Shown here in pieces: positions 12,484 through 24,146 of a stretch of 64,000 nt of DNA. Source of the DNA: Stenogyne calaminthoides (lineage: Eukaryota > Streptophyta > Magnoliopsida > Lamiales > Lamiaceae); the NCBI GenBank assembly GCA_037126765.1, contig JBBCBC010000037.1, positions 6,639,263 to 6,703,262 on the forward strand, in the 5' to 3' direction. Position numbers and translations under genes: made by a program. The notes below the pieces were generated by a model. It searched no databases and was not told where the DNA came from. It saw only the letters and a list, made by a program, of their open reading frames with translations. Position 1 is the stretch's first letter; every line of letters starts with the position of its first letter.

Positions 12484-13320
12484 ATGCCTTCATCATCATC
12501 ACCCCCACCAATTAATAACAAACCCATGGATCAAAAACCAAACTCCCAATTAGCCGACCCCCATCCTCTCAAGTGCCCCCGCTGCGATTCCTCCAATACC
12601 AAGTTCTGCTACTACAACAACTACAGCCTCTCCCAGCCCCGACACTTCTGCAAAGCGTGTAAGCGCTACTGGACCAGGGGCGGCACCCTCCGCAACGTCC
12701 CCGTCGGCGGAGGCTGCCGCAAGAACAAGCGCACAAAGCGTCCCTTGTCCAACGACGCCGTTTCCGGTCAATCAACTGCAATTGCAACGGCTAGTGGGGC
12801 CGTGCAGCGGCCTCTAGATCTGGCGGCTGCCGCATCTCATAATAATTTGTTTTACAACCCGATTGAGCTCAACTTCCCTTTTTCCAACTTTAGGGTTTCT
12901 AATACGGATCATAGTAATAATTCCGGGTTTGACTTTTCGTCATCAGGTCTTGTGGCAGCGGCGGATCATCATGTAGCCATGACTATGAGCAATGATTTCA
13001 AAAACGCGTTCAAACCGATCCAAGATCCTTTCTCGGGTTCAATCATGTTCGGATCTTCGAATTTCGGTTCGACTTCTACAATGGCGTCTTTGCTTGCTAT
13101 GAAGGGTGTGATGCCTTACGAGGATCCGGGTAAAGATCATGTCAAAGTAGAAGGAGGAAACAGGCCCGTTTGGAACCCAAACCCAAACCCGATTCATGAC
13201 CAGATTAATAATAATTCCTCGGATCCTTCTTCTTCTAGTTCTTTTGTATGGAACAACACCAATCTGGGGCCTTGGTTCGACCCTTCAAGCATGGGTTCTT
13301 CAGTTCCATCTCTCATCTAG
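12484..13320 (+). CDS. Dof zinc-finger transcription factor
   Basis: A plant-specific DNA-binding protein of 278 residues that recognises AAAG cores and acts in the nucleus. The Dof finger spans about residues 29-82, with the CX2CX21CX2C ligands at C31, C34, C56 and C59, the block FCYYNNYSLSQPRHFCKAC, and RYWTRGGTLRNVPVGGGCRK. A basic KNKRTKRP stretch follows. The rest is Ser/Asn-rich, as usual for Dof activation regions; it includes FGSTSTMASLLAMKG and ends with WFDPSSMGSSVPSLI. The gene is a single exon. The start at 12484 is the first in-frame ATG; a second ATG at 12526 (residue 15) could be the real start. The neighbours are intergenic, so context gives no target. I do not assign a subgroup name. 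Confidence 0.95.
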   Translation: MPSSSSPPPINNKPMDQKPNSQLADPHPLKCPRCDSSNTKFCYYNNYSLSQPRHFCKACKRYWTRGGTLRNVPVGGGCRKNKRTKRPLSNDAVSGQSTAIATASGAVQRPLDLAAAASHNNLFYNPIELNFPFSNFRVSNTDHSNNSGFDFSSSGLVAAADHHVAMTMSNDFKNAFKPIQDPFSGSIMFGSSNFGSTSTMASLLAMKGVMPYEDPGKDHVKVEGGNRPVWNPNPNPIHDQINNNSSDPSSSSSFVWNNTNLGPWFDPSSMGSSVPSLI

Positions 13321-15111
13321 AGACTTCCATTTTTTTATCTCCATTTTTCGATATAATCTCCCTCTCTTTATTCATTAACAAACTTCAGAATGTTAGTTTT
13401 TCGACTTTGGAGGAATTAAATTATGGCTGGGGGAGGAGAAGTTATATAGTAATACAAAATTATTAGGATCGGAGTGTTCATGTCGGCAGCAAGAGAATTA
13501 ATTCAACTCAGCCTGAATATTTTTTGAAGCATAAGGTTGAGATATATATTGGGTTCTGCGCTGAGAGGAACCTCGGATCCTCTTCTTCATCAACTACATT
13601 GGTAAACCTTTTTTACTATATTTATGTGTATGTATATATATTATTAATGACACTGGTTTTTATTGGTGTGTTTAGTTAATTATCCAGGCTTTGGGTTGGG
13701 GGTTTAAACGTTAATTAGATTAATACATTTACATGTTTCAGAATTGAGTATTCGGGGAAATCGACGTGTATCTCATCAACATTGGTGTTATTTTCTATTT
13801 AATTCCTTGATGTTTTTCAGTTGAGGGATGTTTTTAGACTATTTAATTTGTAATTGATTTTCAGTTAAGGTATAGAAGAGAGTGGGATTTCTATTTCATT
13901 GTCTTCTGCTTGCACGCTTATATATGCACCTATATGCATAAAGCTTAATATTGTCAGCATAAATTATTTGTGATTTTGTTAGCTAGGCCTCTATAAAGAA
14001 CCCAACATTTATATAACTTCGTATATATGGGGAATATTACTTGTGTGTTTTGTTATATATAATATTGGTTAATTTGTGCTGTTAATTTTTGTTGCAATTG
14101 CTACATAGTTCTTCTATTTAACATCTCAACTTGATTTAGGTATTTATGGAGATTTAATTTCGTAGCCTAAACTAGAATATTATTCCCGAAATACCTCTAA
14201 TAACTAAAATAAAATTATGTTGTTTAGTTGCCGTGCACGGCTTTTCTTTTAAGAAATCTCGTATGATATAGTTTCACGAAATGTGTTCTGTGTATAACGA
14301 GAACATTAAAACAAAATTTCAAGTAAAAAGTAATACTTTTTCGAACTGTATAAAAGTAATTTTGCCAGGGAAACATATTTGAATTCAAAATCTTACCTTT
14401 TTAATTGAAAAGTACATATCACTCTTTTTCATTATCACAGAATTAACACATTCTGTGAAACGATGTCATATAAATTTTAACATTGGTCCCAACTAGCTAG
14501 AGTCTTTGGTTATATACTTAATTATGGAGATATGGTTCATGTTTCTCCGTACTTCGTGCTATCGAAGAAACATATTGCAGATATTCAAGAAACTTATATC
14601 ACATTTAATTAATCACACACTTATTTGCAAGTAATAAGATCTGAATATATAGGTTCACAAAAATGTTTCCAATTAACCCGTTGGCTAGCTTATGTTACTG
14701 TATCAGCGAATTAAATGCTATTCATGTGTCATGGATGATGTGTCTAAATCAGTTGCAAAGTTTTATTTTTAAAACTTTCACGTGTACTAAGAAAAAAGGA
14801 CTCATGTAATCAAATTTGTAATTGCAATGTATGAATTCTCTATTGCTGAAAATCGTTCATTTTGGTCAATATTATATAGTTAATCACGATATATTTTTTT
14901 TTTTCGTTACATTAAAGTGCACTAACATAACGAAAATCCTTTGTTTGGTTTTTGATTCTGTATATACGTTGGTTTTTATTAGCACCTATATTAATGGTTT
15001 ATCACAATTTGCACTACTTTTTATTTTACTTTAATGTTGAAATTTCCTGAAAACTTGCAGCTTTCTACATCACCTTTTGCTGACTGCAGAATTCTGAAAT
15101 TCATACTTTGT

Positions 15112-15163
15112 AAGATTTAAACAAGCAAAATGCTCATTGCAAGATTTAAACAAGCAAAATGCT
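15112..15163. repeat. Short direct duplication, 23-bp unit
   Basis: Two exact copies of a 23-base unit beginning AAGATTTAAACAAGC, at 15112-15134 and 15141-15163, separated by six bases. Confidence 0.9.
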
Positions 15164-15599
15164 AAAACTTAATAATGGGTTGTGGCCTTGTGGGTACCCG
15201 ATCTTATTCTTATCGCAATTCCACTCTAAGATTTGCAATTAAACTTTATTATCATACTTTCCTTTAATTAACTCTAGTGTGACTACATCATGAAAAAAGA
15301 CGTGAATTAATGTTTGGCGATTTTTTTGGTATCGGTGCACAAAATGATAGATCAAGTGGTTTTGTAGTAGTAGCTAGCTCTCGCTCTTCTTCTCTTCATT
15401 AATTTTTATGAACAAATTTCATTCCATTATATTCTACTTCTAGACTGCCGAATCAAATTGGGTAATGTTCCCGAAATTTCACTCAGTTAACTCATGATTG
15501 GTTGATTTCCTAACTACCAATTTACATTATCACATGTAAAAAATAGTTGACTAAATACTTGAAAAAATATATGAATTCGTATGACTCGCGTATACTTAA

Positions 15600-15680
15600 A
15601 ATAGCTCAAGTGGTAAGAACAACACTATCTATATTGTGAGGGATTCGAGTCAATATTGCCCGATAAGAAAAAAAATAAAT
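15600..15680 (+). repeat. SINE-like fragment (tRNA-related)
   Basis: An A-box-like TAGCTCAAGTGGTAAG and a B-box-like GGATTCGAGTCAAT lie about 40 bases apart and are followed by an A-rich run. A related copy in reverse orientation is seen near 42690-42760. No target duplication was identified. Confidence 0.45.
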
Positions 15681-16326
15681 ATATATATATAATAGGTTGA
15701 ACATCCTTTAGTCCTTCTACGAATATCGAGAATACAAATACAGAAAATAGAAATATACAAAATTGTTTGGAAAATAAACGAGGGGATAATTTAAAATTTG
15801 GCCCGCCCTACTATGGTTCAAATTTTGGGGGTTAAATGGATTGGGTCGTTTAAGGGGAGTAAGTTGGGAATAAAGTGGTCCACATCGAGCCATGACTTCA
15901 TTTTCATTGGTGTAAAATAATTCAATATTATATAATAGAAGTGGAGAATACTGGAGTTCAACAATTGAGAATTTCTGTTAGGAAGTTTTGTTTTTTTGAA
16001 ATGGTCCAATACCCAATCATCTATGGACTTTAATCTATGTGGACTACGTATACCAAGAAATAAAATAAACAATGTGATTTAATTTATACATAAATTTAAG
16101 ATTTTCTTGATTTTTGTAATCTCATGAGAATGTCGCACGCCATCAGCATTTCACAAGAGGTTTCATGCCTGATGCTACCTAATTTTACTTTATTAATTTA
16201 TTAATCCATCACTGAGATCAGCTGAAATAATTTAATATTATTGAAAAGAATGTTCCTGAAAATGCCCCAAACGAAGCCATACAGAAAGACGGTGCTTTTA
16301 TTATTATCATTGCAATTATTATCCAT

Positions 16327-16458
16327 GTGACAAAAATTCATATGAGACATGATAAAATTTAACACAAATCGCACTAATTCCTTTCAAAGTATTAAAGCGT
16401 CAACATTTAATTTATACCCCGTCTTATCGTGAGACCGTCTCATACAAGTGTGTCTCTT
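16327..16458. repeat. Dispersed short repeat, copy 1
   Basis: It begins GACAAAAATTCATATGAGAC and ends GTGAGACCGTCTCATACAAG plus TGTGTCTCTT. The same start, middle (TTATACCCC) and end occur at 32468-32613. The inverted arms TGAGAC/GTCTCA mark its right part. Confidence 0.7.
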
Positions 16459-16539
16459 ATCATTGCTATTGTCGTTGTTATTATTATTATGGTACAAAAA
16501 AACAGACAGATGCGATACATATACCCCTAATCACTACTA

Positions 16540-16780
16540 CACATTTGCTTTCAAGACAACAGACTTTGACAAATTTTTTTTCAAATGTTTTCTCTCAGTT
16601 TATAGCTTGGAGAGCGGTTTTAATTAAAAAATAAATAGACAGAGAGGTTCAAAACCATTTGCCCAAGTTCTTTTTTAGAAAAGCGGTTGAGAACCATTTG
16701 TGCAAATGTTTTAGAAAACCCATTTGTCCAAGGGCATAGTTTGGACAATGGTTCCAATTGTCAAGTGTTCGGATAATTAA
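16540..16780. repeat. Left subterminal repeats of the CACTA element
   Basis: Several variants of a short motif related to AACCGCTGTCCAAG occur here, for example AAGCGGTTGAGAACC, ATTTGTCCAAGG and TTGGACAATGGTTCC. They match the family of repeats at the right end. In CACTA elements such motifs bind the regulatory transposon protein. Confidence 0.7.
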
Positions 16781-16799
16781 ATAACGACCCAAATCACGA

Positions 16800-17085
16800 A
16801 CCAGACTTATATTTTTCCCCAAATTAAATCGCGAACCTGCAGTAGGGCCTCCTCCTTCCTCTACCCTAAATCGAACTCCGTCGCGCGTTCTCCCCTTCCG
16901 CCGTCGCCGTCGTCTTCCCATTAGCTCTTATTTCCCCAAATCGCGAACCAGAATCCCTAGCCTCCTCCCCCCTCTCCCCCAAATCGAACCATCCATCATG
17001 CGTCCTCCCTCCCTGCTTGCCGCCCGCTTTGCCGCCAACCTCCCCACCACCTTGGCCGTCTTCTCGCCTTTCTCCTTCCATAGAT
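16800..17085 (+). other. GC-rich leader of CACTA transposase, internally duplicated
   Basis: A C-rich stretch in otherwise AT-rich DNA. It contains two imperfect copies of about 110 bases; each has CCCAAAT, AATCGCGAACC, CTCCTCC and AAATCGAAC in the same order. It probably serves as promoter or 5' leader of the transposase. Open frames on the minus strand here are low-complexity and not believable. Confidence 0.55.
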
Positions 17086-17089
17086 AATT

Positions 17090-17278
17090 ATTCTTTTATA
17101 TATATATATATATGTGTTAGTATATATATGTTAGTATATATATATATTGAATTAATGTGTGTATGTATATATATGTTAGTATATATATGTTAGGATTAAT
17201 TGTTTATATAATTTGTTAGGATTAATTGTTGTTAGTGTTAGAGATGAACAATTGATGCTTGGTTTATATATTGTTAAT

Positions 17279-17324
<46 letters not shown>

Positions 17325-17480
17325 CGTGGCTTTGTTTAATTGTTGTTAGTGGCTTTGTTTAATTGTATGTATATTGGTGTATGTATATCATGTATATTGG
17401 TGTATATATATATATGTATATTGGTGTATATATATCATGTTGTATGTATTGGTGTATGTATATTGGTGTATATATATTGG
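17090..17480. repeat. TA/TATG microsatellite region within the CACTA element
   Basis: Runs of (TA)n, the longest at about 17283-17322, and repeats of TGTATATTGGTGTATATA. The open frame at 17340-17540 is a translation of this repeat. Confidence 0.85.
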
Positions 17481-17994
17481 TGTTTGATGCACTCAAGGTG
17501 TTTGATAATATGCTTGTGTGAGGATTTAAACATAAATTAGTGTTAATTTATTAGGATTAATGTTGTTAGTGTTAGAGATGAACAACTTGTTAGAGATGAA
17601 TATATATTGTGTGGCTTGGCTTGATTTTTTATGCTAACTTAGATATGAACAATTGATGCACTCAAGGTGTTTGATAATATGCTTCTGTGAGGATTTAAGC
17701 ATAAATTAGGATTAATACATTAGGATATATTTTGGTTATATTAATTTGATGATTTGGTGAATGGATAGTAGTGTGTTGCTTTAGATGATTAATGATGGTA
17801 CATTAGGTTATATACATTGTTTTGAGATGCAACAAATCCTTAGATACATGCAATATACAAACCTTAGGTACTACCACATACTATATGCAAGTTTTATACA
17901 TTAGGATTATAATACTTTTAGGTTTAATACATTAGGATACATTATCTTGAGCAACACTTCATATTGCCTTTTCTATAGGCATCTCTAGTTCTAT

Positions 17995-19715
17995 ATGGAT
18001 CGAAAGTGGGTTCGAGCAGATCGATTATCAGATGAGTATAGTAATGGGGTGAAAGAATTTTGTAATCATGCAATTAGAACCTTTGACCGACCCTCGGTAC
18101 ATTCCATGTTCGTGTTGGAAATGTATGAATGGAAAAACCTTTAGTGGTCGAGAAAGTCTGTTTGACCACTTGATGATTCACGACATTGATAAAACATATA
18201 CCGTTTGGACATATCATGGTGAGAGAAGAGATGGATGTAGCTCAAAAGCGACTAGAAACCGACTTTAGGTTTGAAGATCTGATGGATCGGGTATTTTCGA
18301 TGATGTACCATTTGTTGATACATCGAGTGAGGATAGCGATGATCGTGAGATCACCCTTATATGTCGGAGAAATTAAGTGATTCTTTGGATTACCCTTTGT
18401 GGCGGGTGTAAGAAGGCAACAAAAGCTGTCGGTTTGTGTTGATATTGTTCAACCTAAAAGAAATTTCACCGGTTGTCCGATGAGTGCTTCACAAGTATGT
18501 TGGAAGCGATTAGTGGTCTATTATGCGATGGAAATGTCTTGCCTAAGAGCATATGATGCTAAACAAATGCTCAAGTCCATCGGGTTAACACATCGAAAAA
18601 ATTCATGCTTGTCCAGGGTGATTGTATCTTATTTGGAAGGAGTATGCGAGACCTCGATGAATGTCCCAAGTGTGGGGAGAAAGCGATATAAGAAAAATAA
18701 ATCTTCCTTGAAGGTGTTGTGGTACTTTCCAATAATACCAAGATTCGGGAGAATGTATAGTAGCGTTGTGGATGCTAGAAATTTAACTTGGCATCATGAT
18801 GATAGGATCAAAGATGGAATGCTAAGACACCCTGTTGATTCACCCCAGTGGAAGACATTCGATGTCAGGCATCCAAAATTTGGCAACGAGCCACGACACT
18901 TGCGTCTTGAACTCTCAAGCGGCGGAATGAATCCGTTCGGTATCCAAAGTACCAACCATAGTACATGGCGATGATTACATTGGTTTATAACCTTTCTCCC
19001 GAGTTGTGCATGAAGCTTGACTTACATGATGTTGTCTATGTTGATATCGGGACCCAAACAACTTGGTAACGACATAGATGTATATCGGCTCCTTTGATAG
19101 AGGACTTGAAGCTCATGTGGGATGAGGGGTGTCGATGTGTATGATCTTTGTAGAAAGGAGAATTTCAAGTTGAAGGCCATCTTTGTTTGGAACTATCAAT
19201 GACTTTTAAACACGGGAATCTATGTGGATATAGTGTGAAAGGGGCCGATGCATGTCCTTGTTGTACCAAGAAGGCACATCACATTCGCTTGAGTCATTGT
19301 AGGAATACCGTTTATATGGGACATAGGAGGTGGTTGGACCCAACCCATAAGTACAGAACAATGGTCGATGCATTCGATGGCACAATTGAGACAGGTGAAG
19401 CACCACGTTTATTGTCAGGTTCGGATGTATTGAATGAGATGAAGAATATCGACACACAGTACGGAAAGATCTTCGCAAAGAGTGTCCCCACTAGCAGTTG
19501 GAAGAAAGAATCAATTTTCTTTTAATTATCCTATTGGAAAGAGTTGTATGTTAGACACTCTCCTAACTGATAAGAAGTCCAAGGATGGTTACAATGCAAG
19601 AATGAATATGATTGATATGGGAATAAGAGCAGAATTAAAACCTGTGCCTAGAGAAAGGGGTCAACCGTTCTTACCTCCTGCTGCACACACCTTGTCCAAG
19701 AATGAGAGAAAATAG
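17995..19715 (+). pseudogene. CACTA transposase, N-terminal and TNP2 part
   Basis: The frame opens with MDRKWVRADRLSDEYSNGVK at 17995, the usual start of the transposase-associated domain. A frameshift near 18062-18075 moves the continuation (YIPCSCWKCMNGKTFSG, then YTVWTYHGE) to another frame. TNP2 follows at 18399-18974 (SSLKVLWYFPIIPRFGRMYS, WHHDDRIKDGMLRHPVDSP, then GMNPFGIQSTNHSTW). It continues at 19187-19525 (KGADACPCCTKKAH, YMGHRRWLDPTHKYR, FDG). At 19525 the frame stops after KKESIFF. The conserved NLDVMHIEKN block normally found just downstream is missing, apparently by deletion. The product would have been the catalytic transposase. Confidence 0.85.
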
Positions 19716-20530
19716 TTACTTCAGCTGCTAAAGGATGTGAAAGTACCAGAGGATTATTCCTCCAACATACAGAGACTTGTATCAGATGATGGCATGAGAC
19801 TGATGAATCTTAAATCGCATGACTATCATGTCATCATGGAGACTTTCTTGCCCATTGCAATACGTTTTATCTTGCCTGAAAATGTGCGCATAACCATAAC
19901 AAAGTTATGTTGGTTCTTCAAGGCAATGAGTAGCAAGGTCATAGATCCTAGAAAATTGCTTGGTTTTCAGAGGCAGATTGTGGGACTCTCTGTGAGCTTG
20001 AGATGTATTTCCCTCCATCATTTTTTGATATAATGGTTCACCTAACAGTTCATTTGGTACACGAGACAAGGATGTGTGGTCCTGCTCGTATGGGATGGAT
20101 GTATGGTGTAGAGAGATATATGAAAGTGCTCAAAGGATATGTGATGAATAAGTCCAGGCCGGAGGGATGCATTACAGAACGCTATTTAGTAGAAGAAGCA
20201 AATGAGTCTTGATCGGAATTTATTCCGAATGTCGATGCAATTGGACTTCCGGTTTACGGTACACTAATAGGATGGATGGTGAAGGCATTACCGGTGGTCA
20301 ACTTTGTAAGTGTTAGCATGGAGGAACTAACTGCGGATGCACTTGTGCGTGCTTCACAACACGGTCGGCGTCTTCCTTTTATTGACCAAGACATGCGATC
20401 ACTTGCGAGAGAAATCCCACCAGAGATAGATCATGGATTGAAGTTGAGCACAATCGCAAGTTTGTTGGTGGTTCAATGGTTATGTAGCAAATATGTTGTC
20501 ACGGGGAAGCAGAATCATTGAATGAAAAGA
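19716..20530 (+). pseudogene. CACTA transposase, DUF4218-like part
   Basis: Two frames give LKDVKVPEDYSSNIQRLVS, LKSHDYHVIMETFLPIAIR, then PPSFFDIMVHLTVHLVHETR, GPARMGWMYGVERYMKVLKG, YVMNKSRPEGCITERYLVEE. This is the DUF4218 region that follows TNP2 in plant CACTA proteins. Frame breaks occur near 20030 and 20212. The segment at 20276-20521 is less conserved. Confidence 0.8.
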
Positions 20531-20535
20531 GTTAA

Positions 20536-21327
20536 GTGGTTATCCGGAATGCGATAGACATGTGTATTCATACAAGTGTTATCTTAACAACGGATACACA
20601 TTTTATACCAGAGATCATGATGCCACAAGTACTATGCAGAATAGTGGAGTGTCCATTATTTGAAGCTGCAGTGAATCAATCAAATACTACTTACTTTGGA
20701 CAGATTGTCAACATTTGGGAACTCGACTATATTGTTCACCGTCAACCAATCTTCGAGTGTAGTTGGGTGAGGATCCCTAACGGGGTCCAAGTTGAAAGTT
20801 CTGGGTTCGTACACGTTGATTTGAAGAATGTGGGATACAGAGGTGACCCTTACATAATGGTCAGTCAAGCTCAACAAATTTTCTATGTCCCCGACCTAGT
20901 TAATAAGAAATGGTCCATTGTGGTTCTGTCAAACAAATTTAACAATAGTTTTCAGATTAGCGACCATGTCGATGAAGATGTTGACACAATTGATGATCCT
21001 TTTCAGAACTTCACTCATTCTGTACCATCTTTCGATGATCCTGCAAACCCACGCCCATATCAGAGAATAATTAGAGATGAGGATGAATATGACAATCCGG
21101 ATCTTGTTAACATTTATGGTCATGAACGAGAATGGTCAACCAAAAAAGGAAAAAGAAAAACAAGTGCTAAAAAGAAATGTACGACTTTATTGAATGTTGT
21201 TTCTTCTGCTATATTAAATGTTGTTTCTTTTGCTTTATTAAATAAAGTGAACTGGATCAACAGGTTCCGAGGCAACGAGATAATGAACATTGTGGACATT
21301 TTGTGTGTTGCTTTATTGAAGATATAA
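20536..21327 (+). pseudogene. CACTA transposase C-terminal, DUF4216-like
   Basis: A 263-codon frame contains TTYFGQIVNIWELDYIVHRQ, then FECSWVRIPNGVQVE and PYIMVSQAQQIFYVPDLVNK plus WSIVVLS. This order is typical of DUF4216 at the end of CACTA transposase polyproteins. A lysine-rich tail (KKGKRKTSAKKKC) follows. It is open across its length but cut off from the upstream parts by stops. Confidence 0.8.
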
Positions 21328-21839
21328 TCCGCGCTTCTCTAACTAACATTCCTCTCAATGTAAGTCAATTTATCGATTTATTTAAATTATTATTGATTGA
21401 ATAAAAAATCATACTATATTGATTGATTCGTTGTTTGCAGTTTGTCTTTTGAACGTGAGCTCAATTCTTACTCTAAGAAAAGACTGAAGAAATGGAAAAA
21501 CGATTGGACGGGGTACTTTTACAATCGATTCTTATATTCATACGATATTGAGTGATCGTTGTTTGAAATTTTGGTAGCATGTAATTAAATTATATATTTG
21601 TGATGATATATATTTCATATTTTTGGTGTATTGGACGTATGTTTATGATTGTATGTTTATTTATTTCATGATGTGTATGTTTATTTATTTGATGTTTTGG
21701 TATATATATGTGGTATAAGTTTTGGTTTATGGTTTTATTATAGGATTTTTGGTTTATGATTTATGGTATTGGACGTATATATAAGTTTTGGTTTATAGTT
21801 TTATTATAGGATTTTTAAAATATAAATTAATAATTAAAA

Positions 21840-22106
21840 AAAAAGATATTGGACAGCGGTTAATAACCGATGTCTATCTAACATAATAAACGAAATTATA
21901 AAAAAAAAATTAAGTTAGACAACGGTTAATAACCGCTGTCCAAGCCCCCCTCTTGCAATGCGGTTGAAAACCGCTGTCCAAGGTCAAGTTTTGGACAACG
22001 ATTTTTTAATAGTTGTTCAAGCTTGAACATGTATTACTTGGACATCTGTTATAACCACTCTCTAATGACTTTTTTAACAGTTGTCCAAGCCCAAATGTGT
22101 ATTGGT
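21840..22106. repeat. Right subterminal repeats of the CACTA element
   Basis: About six copies of a self-complementary motif. Variants include CAGCGGTTAATAACCG, CAACGGTTAATAACCGCTG, GCGGTTGAAAACCGCTG and weaker copies near 22000-22080. Arms GCGGTT/AACCGC flank an AT-rich centre and are followed by TCCAAG. Confidence 0.85.
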
Positions 22107-22107
22107 G

Positions 22108-23933
22108 AATGGAACATCGTTTCAAACATGAGCAATTGATGTGAATTTGACGAAGTCTCGGTATCTAAATATTGTACCACTAATATACTCACTTATCAGC
22201 ATTATCAATTGTGCAATCAATCTATCATTTTCTTTTTGTCAAGAGGAAAAAAATGAAGAAGATTCTCTTTTTTGCATGGTTAGTATATTATAATATATCT
22301 TAAAAACCTTAAATAACAAACATATAAAAAACTTTTTGATGGGGTTGGCACGTGCCCCCCATTCTAAGGTATAGCTCAATCATTGACTAGATTTCATCCT
22401 TCACATGTCGTTGGATTTAATGAGACTATAATTTAAATTTAGCCGAGTTCATGATCGAGGTCCGTCAAATTAAGGGGATATGTATATTTCATAACATTAG
22501 GAAATGGTACGTAGATATCCATGGTCGTATAGGTTCGTTTGTAATCGCTAAAAAAATCTATTTTTTCTTGATTAGGGTACTAATAACTTTCATTAAACGA
22601 TTTGTTGATTTAAAAAAAATAAAATTAATTGTGTATACATGCGTCGTGCCACTAAGGAAATATCATACTTTCTGCGTCTTATATAAGTAATTTGAAAAAA
22701 TATATAATTTTATAAACTAATTAACTATATTACCACAAGAGATATTTGTATGCAGGTGGAGGGAGCTCTTGAGAGGAAAAGGATTGGGCCCAACTTGTCG
22801 GCTTGCTGATGGTCTGGGCTCTGTCCTGGCCCAGGCCCAATACATTTTGATTCTTAATTACCCCATTTCTCAGATTGTTGGAATAATTTTACAATGCACT
22901 AAATTAGTAAATTACCACACCAACGATTTCACCTTTTTTCTGAATTTTCGAAATATAAAAATAAAAAATGAATTAATGGAACCCAAATAAGTTTGAATGT
23001 TATCATCTCTCTAAAATTCATAAGAAATTCATTTATGATCGTATAGAGGATCCGAATTCCCCGGGTAGTTAATTCTATATAATATGTATATTTATTTTTC
23101 CCGAATTTCACAACGTGACACTTCTTCTCGTGTTTTACTAAAAATATATAAAACTGAAATTGTAATGATAATGTAATTAACCGGTGGATGAATTTTAACT
23201 ATCATTGGATCTTTCCATCACTACAGTCAGATTAAAACAAAGAATTTGAGATAATCATTAGCAGATTATTTAGAAAGCTGAGTAAAATTTCTGGAGCACA
23301 CAGTGTGTGTATAAATATGATCATGAAGTTTGATATGATCATGAAGTTTGATGACTTTAAGTTTAAGAGAATTTGAAAATAAGGACACGTGGGGGGGATA
23401 GCTTCGTTCTAAGTATTGAAATCATGACAATGTATAAATTATAATTCAGACAACCAAATTATTCTATCTAAAATTAGTCCCATAATGTATGGATCAAAAT
23501 CATTTCACTTAATACCACACATGACCGAAAACTGCGACTAGTAAAATTGCTTGGCAATCGTTGCATCTGATTGGCTAAATTAAAAGTATATAATCATTAA
23601 ACAGAATCAAATTGACCAGAAGACCAGAGACCAAATGATTCAAGTAGCTCTTTCATCATATTGAATTGTCTTTTCAAGAAAAGAATATTTGCTTTTTAAA
23701 TAGAAGTCCATTATATATACTCATGAACTAAATTTAACACTTAATAAAGATGTAGATTAAAATGCACTCGATGATAAAATGCTATCAATTTCTTCTGACG
23801 TGTGAATTTTTTTTATTTTTTTTAACATAAGTCCTAATACTATGATAAATAGATAATGACAAAAAAAAAGAAAAGATAATGACAAAGTATTGCCGAAAGT
23901 TTTGTACTTATAATTTTTTCAACCTTCTTAATT
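22108..23933. other. Intergenic, no gene recognised
   Basis: AT-rich sequence without a supported frame. A small GC-richer patch at about 22746-22840 (GGATTGGGCCCAACTTG) has no recognisable identity. A direct repeat of TATGATCATGAAGTTTGA lies near 23317-23352. Confidence 0.5.
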
Positions 23934-24146
23934 AACTCACTGAGCCAACCAAGTGGTTTAGCCCACCTGGTTACTGGGCTCCTCAATTGTCTGGGAGACT
24001 CAGGTTTGATTCCCTTTGTGAACGAATTGGAGTATGTGAGTTATAAGGTGACTTGGTGAATTTGTGGAGTGTTTGAGTGCTTGGTGTACTAACATCTAAC
24101 AACTAACTTTGTCCGATAAAAAGAAAAAAAAAACTCACTGAGCCAA
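23934..24146 (+). mobile_element. tRNA-derived SINE with target duplication
   Basis: The body at 23949-24131 is flanked by 15-base direct repeats AACTCACTGAGCCAA (23934-23948 and 24132-24146). A-box-like ACCAAGTGGTTTAGCCC and B-box-like GGTTTGATTCCC lie near the left end, and the right end is an A-rich tail. This is full-length plant SINE architecture in plus orientation (183 bp). Confidence 0.85.

Larger units (their letters stand above)
13321..16326. other. Intergenic, 3' side of the first Dof gene
   Basis: No gene is supported in these 3 kb. The Dof 3' UTR occupies the first few hundred bases. Small features are the duplication at 15112-15163 and a SINE-like fragment at 15600-15680. The open frame at 15818-16072 on the minus strand has no recognisable domain. 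Confidence 0.55.
16532..22107 (+). mobile_element. CACTA (En/Spm) DNA transposon with decayed transposase
   Basis: Left end CACTACTACACATTTG at 16532. The complement of the right end reads CACCAATACACATTTG, ending at 22107. The inverted ends can be aligned for about 30 bases. AAT lies on both sides (16529-16531 and 22108-22110), the 3-bp duplication expected of CACTA elements. Subterminal repeats lie at both ends. The plus-strand interior encodes a TNP2-type transposase with later DUF4218- and DUF4216-like parts, all interrupted. Size is 5576 bp. The mutated right terminus (CACCA instead of CACTA) and the frame breaks suggest an inactive copy. Confidence 0.92.

Noticed and set aside
15600..15680. 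Possible functional tRNA gene
   Set aside because: A- and B-box-like segments only; no cloverleaf arms could be formed by eye, and an A-rich tail suggests a SINE remnant.
16649..17081. Two minus-strand Gly/Arg-rich frames
   Set aside because: Low-complexity translation of the GC-rich leader of the CACTA element, internally duplicated and with no domain.
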